DNA of 21,149 nt from contig CAJLHL010000033.1 of assembly GCA_905206455.1 (NCBI GenBank), positions 1-21,149 of the forward strand, in the 5' to 3' direction. Below are positions 16,240-21,149 of this stretch, one piece after another. The notes beneath the pieces are model-generated. The model searched no databases and was not told the DNA's origin. It worked only from the letters and a program-made list of their open reading frames with translations. The translations under genes were made by a program, and so were the position numbers. The first letter of the stretch is position 1. Each line of letters starts with the position of its first letter. Source of the DNA: an uncultured Eubacteriales bacterium (GTDB lineage: Bacteria; Bacillota; Clostridia; Peptostreptococcales; Anaerovoracaceae).

Positions 16240-16378
16240 AAGACACTGCGGTACTTTTTCCGTAGAGAAAAATGTCGATTTCTCTCAGAGGTAAGACGAA
16301 TACATAACGTTCCCGCAGCGGACCGGATTTGTGCAGACAGCGTCGAAATACGCTGAAAAAACATTTTAATATAAATTT

Positions 16379-16384
16379 ATTATA
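16379..16384 (-). promoter_or_regulatory. Consensus -10 (TATAAT) on the minus strand inside the switch
   Basis: TATAAT reads from 16384 to 16379. No good -35 lies 16-18 nt upstream; the best, TTACAA, is 21 nt away. In the present orientation it points at the recombinase gene. After inversion it would point at the surface protein gene with the hairpin behind it. Confidence 0.35.
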
Positions 16385-16416
16385 CTCGACCTTCCGTTAC
16401 TTGTGTTGTAATTTTT

Positions 16417-16445
16417 TTGAAATACAGTATACGATTCTGTTTTAT
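16417..16445 (+). promoter_or_regulatory. Promoter-like element on the plus strand inside the switch
   Basis: TTGAAA (16417-16422), exactly 17 nt, then TTTTAT (16440-16445). It faces the surface protein gene in the present orientation, but the hairpin at 16469-16518 lies directly in its path. Confidence 0.45.
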
Positions 16446-16468
16446 ATTTTTTCTCATAAATATACGGG

Positions 16469-16530
16469 CATGACAAAAAACCGGCGATACCCTGCGTTTT
16501 TCCGGCTTTTTTGTCATGTTCTTTTTTATT
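16469..16530 (+). terminator. Long hairpin with U-tract inside the switch
   Basis: CATGACAAAAAA (16469-16480) pairs perfectly with TTTTTTGTCATG (16507-16518). After a one-base bulge CCGG pairs with CCGG around a 17-nt loop. On the plus strand it is followed by TTCTTTTTTATT, on the minus strand by GCCCGTATA. As an intrinsic terminator it should work better for transcription in the present plus direction. Confidence 0.65.
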
Positions 16531-16597
16531 GCCGTACTCTCTCTTTTCATTTTGAAACAAAAATATCTTCGATAAATTCACAGAAATTCAAGAGAAA

Positions 16598-16624
16598 TAC
16601 AACAAAATGACAACTTTGTTGTAT
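16598..16624 (-). repeat. Right inverted repeat (recombination site) of the switch
   Basis: Arms TACAACAAA (16598-16606) and TTTGTTGTA (16615-16623) around the core ATGACAAC (16607-16614). The local palindrome extends to 12 bp per arm (16595-16626) here but not in the left copy. The core is opposite in direction to that of the left repeat. Confidence 0.85.
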
Positions 16625-16740
16625 TTTATCCGGAATTTAAACCGAAGCGAAACTCCGGTGAGTCGGTTCGGCCAGAACGCGCGGGCAGAAATCTGAGATT
16701 TCCTCAAATGCTGAGAATGGAAAGGAGAAAGGGACAAAAT
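16625..16740 (+). other. Leader between the switch and the surface protein gene
   Basis: No convincing promoter in this stretch, so transcription probably enters from the switch. Two overlapping pairings compete: CCGGA (16630-16634) with TCCGG (16654-16658), and AACCGA (16640-16645) with TCGGTT (16663-16668). GAAATC (16688-16693) pairs with GATTTC (16697-16702). Confidence 0.4.
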
Positions 16741-16818
16741 ATGAAAGGATTTCACGGAAGCAGATCCGGAAAGATACGTGCGGAACCCCAGCTGGCAGAA
16801 GTCAAAGAAGAGTTATAA
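16741..16818 (+). CDS. Possible 25-residue leader peptide
   Basis: An ATG preceded by AAAGGG seven bases upstream opens 25 codons, beginning MKGFHGSRSG and ending EVKEEL, and stops at TAA 16816-16818, 21 bases ahead of the surface protein ATG. No signal peptide or membrane segment. It may couple translation to the large gene or be chance; I do not recognise it. Confidence 0.35.
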   Translation: MKGFHGSRSGKIRAEPQLAEVKEEL

Positions 16819-16839
16819 CTGCGTAAACGGAGGAAAATC

Positions 16840-19800
16840 ATGAAAAGAAAAGGAAAAAAACTTCTGATCGCTCTGCTCTCCCTCTGTATGGTAATGACAA
16901 TGGCGCCGTTGGGATCGTGGGCGGCAGACGGGGAAAAAGGTGAACCAGCGGTGAATGTCGCTCGTATCGCGTCAGACGGCGGAACAGTGTCAGAGTACAA
17001 AACGCTGGATGAAGCGGTTGAAGCAGCGGAGGATGGAGCGACCATTGAACTGCTGGCAGACTGTACGACGGAGGGATTAAATCTTTCTAAGAGCATTATG
17101 ATTCAGCGCGCAGCAGAGTTGGATGAAAATCCGACTGTTACTTTTGAAAAGCACGGTATCGCTCTCTGGGGAAAAGATCTTACTTTCAAAGATTGCAATG
17201 TGATAATGAATGGAATCGGTTCCACTCCTTATACTGCAGAATGGAACTGGATGTCGGTTTGTGCGAGCCCAGGTGCATCTCTGAGCCTTGAAAATGTCAG
17301 TCTGACGATGGACGGTACGGATGCGGGAAACGCTCATGCCATTTATTTCTGTTCTGACAATAAACTGAACGTCCGTAACTCCACACTTGTAATCAGAAAT
17401 TACGAACAGGATGCTTTGAAATGGGACGGCGGAGACGGCGGATATAATGTAAATATTGAAAATTCCACTTTCCTGTCCGACACGAATCGTTCTGGTTTTA
17501 CGGGTACCTTTATCGCTGCGATTGACAACAGCAGTGTCGATGTCGTAAATAGCACCGGCAATGGCTCGAATGGCTCGCATTTCGAGATTAAAAATCAGTC
17601 CAAGGTGAATTTTTCTGATAATAAAAGCCACGGTTTGTCCACCGGCCGGCTGACAATAGACAATTCATCAGTTGCGGCCGATCGTAATGGAGGAAATGGA
17701 ATTCACACGAATTCGACGTTAACGATAAGAAACAATTCCTCTGTGGAAGTAAAGAATAACAGATGTTCTATTTCCAGTCAGTGGACTGTTCCGGCGGCGA
17801 TCCATGTGACGGCGGGAGAACGTTCACTGATCGATGGAACCAGTACGGTCACCGCAGTCAGCAACAGCGGTTCCGGTCTCCTGTTAAAATCCGGTAATTT
17901 GACAGTTGAGGACGGAGCGGATATTGTCATTAAAAATAATAGGGCGGAAAAGCTCGGATACGGAGGCGGTATTAATGTGCGGGGAACGTTAGTTCTCCCG
18001 ACGAATGCGGTATTGTACAATAATCATGCGGACTCTGCCGGCGATGATATTTACAGTGAAGATTCCGGCATCATTACTTTTGGAGAAGTCGGAGCGAACT
18101 GGGCGCTGGACGGAGCGCCTGACTGCGAACATGCTATCGACGGATGGTATGATGACAGCGCAAAACAACGCTGGGAAGCCCATAAGTCACCTGTTCGTGT
18201 CGAGAAGTTTGATTCTTTCAATGCGGACGGGCTGGTGCAAGTGACCGGTGAAAAAGCGCTGAAAGCCGCACATAGTTTAGTGCCGGTGGATCCTGATGAT
18301 CCGGATGCTCAAAACTGGCAGGTTTCCAAATCAAAAACTGCAGAAAATCTCGTGAAACAGTCCGACGGAACTTATACGTCAGAAGTGACGCTGTCCCTGC
18401 CTGCGGCGGAAGAGGAACTGATCTCCGATGTAGTCTTCGTACTGGATGAATCCAGCTGCAGTGCGCCGGTAAAAGAGAGTGTCAGCGATATGCTTGAAAA
18501 GCTGTACGGCCAGATTGAGAACACCGGAGCGACAATAAAGATCGGTGCGGTACAGTTCCGGGGAGAAGTAACAGAACTGCCGCTGACACCACTGACGGAA
18601 AACACAAAGGATGTCGTCACTGAATTTATGAGCGCACGGCCGGAGACCGGAGGATCCAATATGCACGCAGGTCTCACAGCTGCTCAAAAAATGCTGGAGG
18701 CGGATACTGCTGTCGCAGACAACCGTAAATATGTCATTCTGGTGAGTGACGGAATCACTTATATCTGGGACGAAGAAGGCGTGAATAAGGGCGTTAACTT
18801 TGCAAATGCAGACGCGCCCGACCGTCCGATGCTGGCGAGTCCGGACGGCTGGGATGTAAAATATGGAAACGGATATGTGCCGGAAGACTGGAATTCGCAT
18901 TTTAGCACTGTCGAAGATCAGCTGAATGCGACGATTGCGGAAAGATCCAGCGTTTATGACCGTTCCAATCCTACAGAAAACAAGCCTTTTGTCAAATACA
19001 GCGAAAAGGACGGATATAGCTCTACTGTAGATATCGCTCTGTATAAATCCCAGGAAGTTTATCAGGAACTGACAGAAAAGTATCATGCTTATGCGGTGTG
19101 TTCCGGTGTGGAAAATGAAATGAAGACGTATCCGTTTGGTCCGTCTTTCATGAACTATCTGGCCGGAGGTACGGCAGAAGTCGACTTTTCTTCGATTCAG
19201 AAAGAGATTTACTATCTGCTGGATGAAGGCAGTTCTGTCACCGATTACATGGGATATACGGCGGGAGACGACGGTTATAATTTCGACTTCGAAGATTCCG
19301 CAGATTCGCTGAAATTAAGAGTCGGTGACGACATTCTTACAGCGGAAACTCTCGAAGCAGCGGGAGAGGAAGACAACAGATATGGTTTTGGCCCTTCCAA
19401 AGAAGGAGAAAACGTCACATACGATTACATTCTGCTCTATTATAAAGGAGACGGACAGAGCACCGAACACTTTGTCTGGGAAATCAATGTTCCTGTCTCA
19501 AATTTTGCTCCGGTTCAGCTTACCTATACTGTCAGACTGATGAATCCGAAGACGGCCTCCGGTACTTACGGCGTCTATGATAAGGACGGAATCGGCAACG
19601 ACGGGAAGCAGGCGGAAGGCGGCCTGTATACGAACAACAGCGCCGTTCTTTATCCGGTGGATTCCAACGGAGGCCAGGGAGTGCCTGAGAATTTCTATAA
19701 GCCGACGGTATCCTACACTATAAGCTCCGGAGGAGGCGGCGGAGGCGGTACGACGCCGTCGAAGCCGGAGCTCGAAAAAGAAGATCATTTCGCCTATATC

Positions 19801-20541
19801 ATCGGATATCCTCAGGATTATCAGACAGGGGAAGCGACCTCAGACAAAAGCAGATGGCCGGTTCGTCCGGAGGATCAGATCGACCGGGAGGAAGTGGCTA
19901 CCATATTCTTCCGTCTGCTTACAGATGACAGCCGTGCGGAAATCTGGTCCAAGACTAATCGCTATACCGATGTGTCTTCCGGCAAATGGTCTAATAATGC
20001 AATCTCAACCATGTCTGCCGGAAATATTGTAAACGGTTATCCGGACGGTACCTTCGGACCGGACAAGCCGATTACGAGAGCTGAGTTCGCGGCGATTGCT
20101 GCGCGCTTCGATTCCTCGGAGTATTCCGGTGAAAATAAGTTCAGCGACGTCTCCGGACACTGGGCCGCAGAATATATCAATCGCGCCGCAGAAAAGGGCT
20201 GGATTACCGGTTATCCTGACGGTACTTTCCGTCCGGATCAATATATCACCCGTGCGGAGGCGATGACGCTGGTCAATCGTGTTCTCAACCGCAGAACGCA
20301 TGCGGAGGACATGCTCGAGGATATGATTAAGTGGCCGGACAACCCGGAAGATGCGTGGTACTACGAAGCTGTCCAGGAGGCTACCAACGGTCACAAGTAC
20401 GAAAAACGCGAAAATCCGGATACTGAGTATGAAAAATGGACAGAGATTGAAGATGTACGGGATTGGTCTGCTCTCGAAAAGGAATGGTCGGAGGCGGCAG
20501 TCCGTGCGGCCGGAGAACGCGGCAAGATTGAGACTGAATAA
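16840..20541 (+). CDS. Large secreted surface protein: beta-helix-like region, VWA domain and three SLH domains
   Basis: 1233 residues, with GGAGG six or seven bases ahead of the ATG. Residues 1-29 are a signal peptide (KKLLIALLSLCMVMTM, cleavage near SWAA-D). Residues about 50-420 are Asn/Ser/Gly-rich with recurring short strands (LSLENVSL, LNVRNSTL, LTIDNSSV, LTIRNNSSV), as in pectate-lyase-like parallel beta-helices. A VWA domain spans about 529-790: DVVFVLDESSCS (530-541), TGGSNMHAGL (603-612) and ILVSDG (633-638) form the metal site, but its fifth MIDAS position is C540 rather than Ser. A further beta-rich domain leads to a seven-glycine linker (964-970). Three SLH repeats follow (about 981-1027, 1040-1088, 1099-1148; NGYPDGTFGPDKPITRAEF is classic), then a charged tail. 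It is likely an S-layer-associated adhesin or sensor. The ligand is unknown. Confidence 0.92.
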   Translation: MKRKGKKLLIALLSLCMVMTMAPLGSWAADGEKGEPAVNVARIASDGGTVSEYKTLDEAVEAAEDGATIELLADCTTEGLNLSKSIMIQRAAELDENPTVTFEKHGIALWGKDLTFKDCNVIMNGIGSTPYTAEWNWMSVCASPGASLSLENVSLTMDGTDAGNAHAIYFCSDNKLNVRNSTLVIRNYEQDALKWDGGDGGYNVNIENSTFLSDTNRSGFTGTFIAAIDNSSVDVVNSTGNGSNGSHFEIKNQSKVNFSDNKSHGLSTGRLTIDNSSVAADRNGGNGIHTNSTLTIRNNSSVEVKNNRCSISSQWTVPAAIHVTAGERSLIDGTSTVTAVSNSGSGLLLKSGNLTVEDGADIVIKNNRAEKLGYGGGINVRGTLVLPTNAVLYNNHADSAGDDIYSEDSGIITFGEVGANWALDGAPDCEHAIDGWYDDSAKQRWEAHKSPVRVEKFDSFNADGLVQVTGEKALKAAHSLVPVDPDDPDAQNWQVSKSKTAENLVKQSDGTYTSEVTLSLPAAEEELISDVVFVLDESSCSAPVKESVSDMLEKLYGQIENTGATIKIGAVQFRGEVTELPLTPLTENTKDVVTEFMSARPETGGSNMHAGLTAAQKMLEADTAVADNRKYVILVSDGITYIWDEEGVNKGVNFANADAPDRPMLASPDGWDVKYGNGYVPEDWNSHFSTVEDQLNATIAERSSVYDRSNPTENKPFVKYSEKDGYSSTVDIALYKSQEVYQELTEKYHAYAVCSGVENEMKTYPFGPSFMNYLAGGTAEVDFSSIQKEIYYLLDEGSSVTDYMGYTAGDDGYNFDFEDSADSLKLRVGDDILTAETLEAAGEEDNRYGFGPSKEGENVTYDYILLYYKGDGQSTEHFVWEINVPVSNFAPVQLTYTVRLMNPKTASGTYGVYDKDGIGNDGKQAEGGLYTNNSAVLYPVDSNGGQGVPENFYKPTVSYTISSGGGGGGGTTPSKPELEKEDHFAYIIGYPQDYQTGEATSDKSRWPVRPEDQIDREEVATIFFRLLTDDSRAEIWSKTNRYTDVSSGKWSNNAISTMSAGNIVNGYPDGTFGPDKPITRAEFAAIAARFDSSEYSGENKFSDVSGHWAAEYINRAAEKGWITGYPDGTFRPDQYITRAEAMTLVNRVLNRRTHAEDMLEDMIKWPDNPEDAWYYEAVQEATNGHKYEKRENPDTEYEKWTEIEDVRDWSALEKEWSEAAVRAAGERGKIETE

Positions 20542-20621
20542 AAAAGTTCCTGATTCAATGAAAGAGAACGAGGCGAGTGTCTAACGATAGGCGCCCATAC
20601 GGCGTACGCTCGTCAAAAACT

Positions 20622-20677
20622 GACGGCCGGGCGGCGAGCTGATTATCAGCTTGCCGCCCGGCCGTCGTTTTCTTTTG
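20622..20677. terminator. Strong bidirectional terminator between convergent genes
   Basis: GACGGCCGGGCGGC (20622-20635) pairs perfectly with GCCGCCCGGCCGTC (20653-20666). A G-T pair and six more pairs extend it to a 3-nt loop. GTTTTCTTTT follows on the plus strand and AGTTTTTGACG on the minus strand. It serves the surface protein gene and probably the minus-strand PBP gene. Confidence 0.9.
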
Positions 20678-20775
20678 CAGCTGCAGTAATTTTTCTTTTA
20701 GCTGCTTCATACCTCGCGTCGCAGTCCCTGCAGATCAATGTTTTGTCTGATCTTGGCAGAAGCAGAATCGTCAGA

Positions 20776-21149
20776 TCAATATCCTTTTTTCACCGCTTCC
20801 TGCAGTACGGTATTTGCGACTCTGCCGGCGGTAGCGGCACCCGAACCGCCGCCTTCGACCATGACGACGAAAGACAGCGGGTGATCTTCATCATCGAGAA
20901 AGCCGGTGAACCAGGCGTTAGAAGCTTTTGATTTGTCGACTTCCGCTGTTCCGGATTTGGCGCCGATATCGAGTCCCGGGAAATTTCCACTTCCGTAATT
21001 ATTTTCCACATCGCTTTTCATCATGGATTTGAGCGTATCCGCGGTGGATTCATTCAGGAGCTGGTCTGTACTGTGTTTGATGTACAGACTGGTGCGCACC
21101 CCTTCGTGAAAGGCGGTATGATCGATGATCTGCGCGACCGGCGCGTTGC
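20776..21149 (-). CDS. Penicillin-binding protein transpeptidase domain, C-terminal part (runs off the window)
   Basis: The frame is open from the window edge; the 124 visible residues begin NAPVAQIIDHTAFHEG and end VLQEAVKKGY. The active-site KSGTAE box (the KTG motif of penicillin-binding transpeptidases) is followed by NAWFTGFLDDEDHPLSFVV, the family's closing strands. A Gly-rich segment and a final helix then follow. The SxxK and SxN motifs lie beyond the window, so class A versus class B is undecided; the ending is more like class B elongation or division PBPs. It cross-links peptidoglycan outside the membrane. The gene converges on the surface protein gene with a shared terminator. Confidence 0.88.
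   Translation of the reverse strand, partial: NAPVAQIIDHTAFHEGVRTSLYIKHSTDQLLNESTADTLKSMMKSDVENNYGSGNFPGLDIGAKSGTAEVDKSKASNAWFTGFLDDEDHPLSFVVMVEGGGSGAATAGRVANTVLQEAVKKGY

Larger units (their letters stand above)
16213..16624. mobile_element. Putative invertible DNA segment (phase-variation switch)
   Basis: Two 27-bp repeats in opposite orientation (26/27 identical) enclose 358 AT-rich bp (16240-16597). The segment lies between a tyrosine recombinase gene and a large SLH surface protein gene. It holds promoter-like elements on both strands and a terminator-like hairpin, and no supportable gene. Inverted orientation of the repeats predicts inversion rather than excision. Inversion was not observed; this rests on architecture. 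Confidence 0.75.

Noticed and set aside
16213..16624. Remnant insertion sequence or simple terminators instead of an inversion switch
   Set aside because: There is no transposase and no flanking target duplication. The repeats share an asymmetric core in opposite orientation and lack U-tracts, which fits recombination sites better.

Overview
The window reads as chromosomal DNA of a Gram-positive anaerobe of the class Clostridia. The evidence is SLH-domain surface proteins, an LTA-synthase-like sulfatase, strong AGGAGG-type ribosome binding sites, and an oxygen-sensitive 2-hydroxyacyl-CoA dehydratase-type system with its ATP-driven activase. The assignment rests on gene content only. No rRNA, tRNA or CRISPR array was seen.

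Layout. 1-188 is the end of a YhbY-type RNA-binding protein gene, with an in-frame amber codon at the window edge. 315-1781 encodes a secreted L,D-transpeptidase with SLH domains. 1954-6608 is a same-strand cluster: a DUF2974 (Mbeg1-like) alpha/beta hydrolase, a two-gene ThrE-type threonine/serine exporter, and a fused homocysteine methyltransferase/methylenetetrahydrofolate reductase. 7076-8308 (minus) is the Na+/serine-threonine symporter SstT. 8688-11246 (minus) is an LTA-synthase-family membrane sulfatase. Overlapping divergent promoters at 11345-11395 separate it from 11699-14826, a translationally coupled pair. The first gene of that pair is a 2-hydroxyacyl-CoA dehydratase-family protein. 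The second fuses another such subunit to its ASKHA activase.

The most interesting part is 15317-20541. A complete tyrosine recombinase lies 53 bp from a 412-bp segment bounded by two 27-bp inverted repeats (26/27 identical). Each repeat has 9-bp palindromic arms around an asymmetric 8-bp core, which is the architecture of a tyrosine-recombinase crossover site. The enclosed 358 bp is AT-rich and holds promoter-like elements on both strands and a terminator-like hairpin. Next comes a leader with a possible 25-codon ORF and a 1233-residue surface protein (signal peptide, beta-helix-like region, VWA domain, glycine linker, three SLH domains). I read this as an inversion switch that phase-varies a large S-layer-associated protein. 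The switching itself is inferred.

The window ends with the 3' part of a penicillin-binding protein gene (minus), facing the surface protein gene across a strong bidirectional terminator. Envelope functions recur throughout: L,D-transpeptidase, LTA-like synthase, SLH surface protein and PBP.
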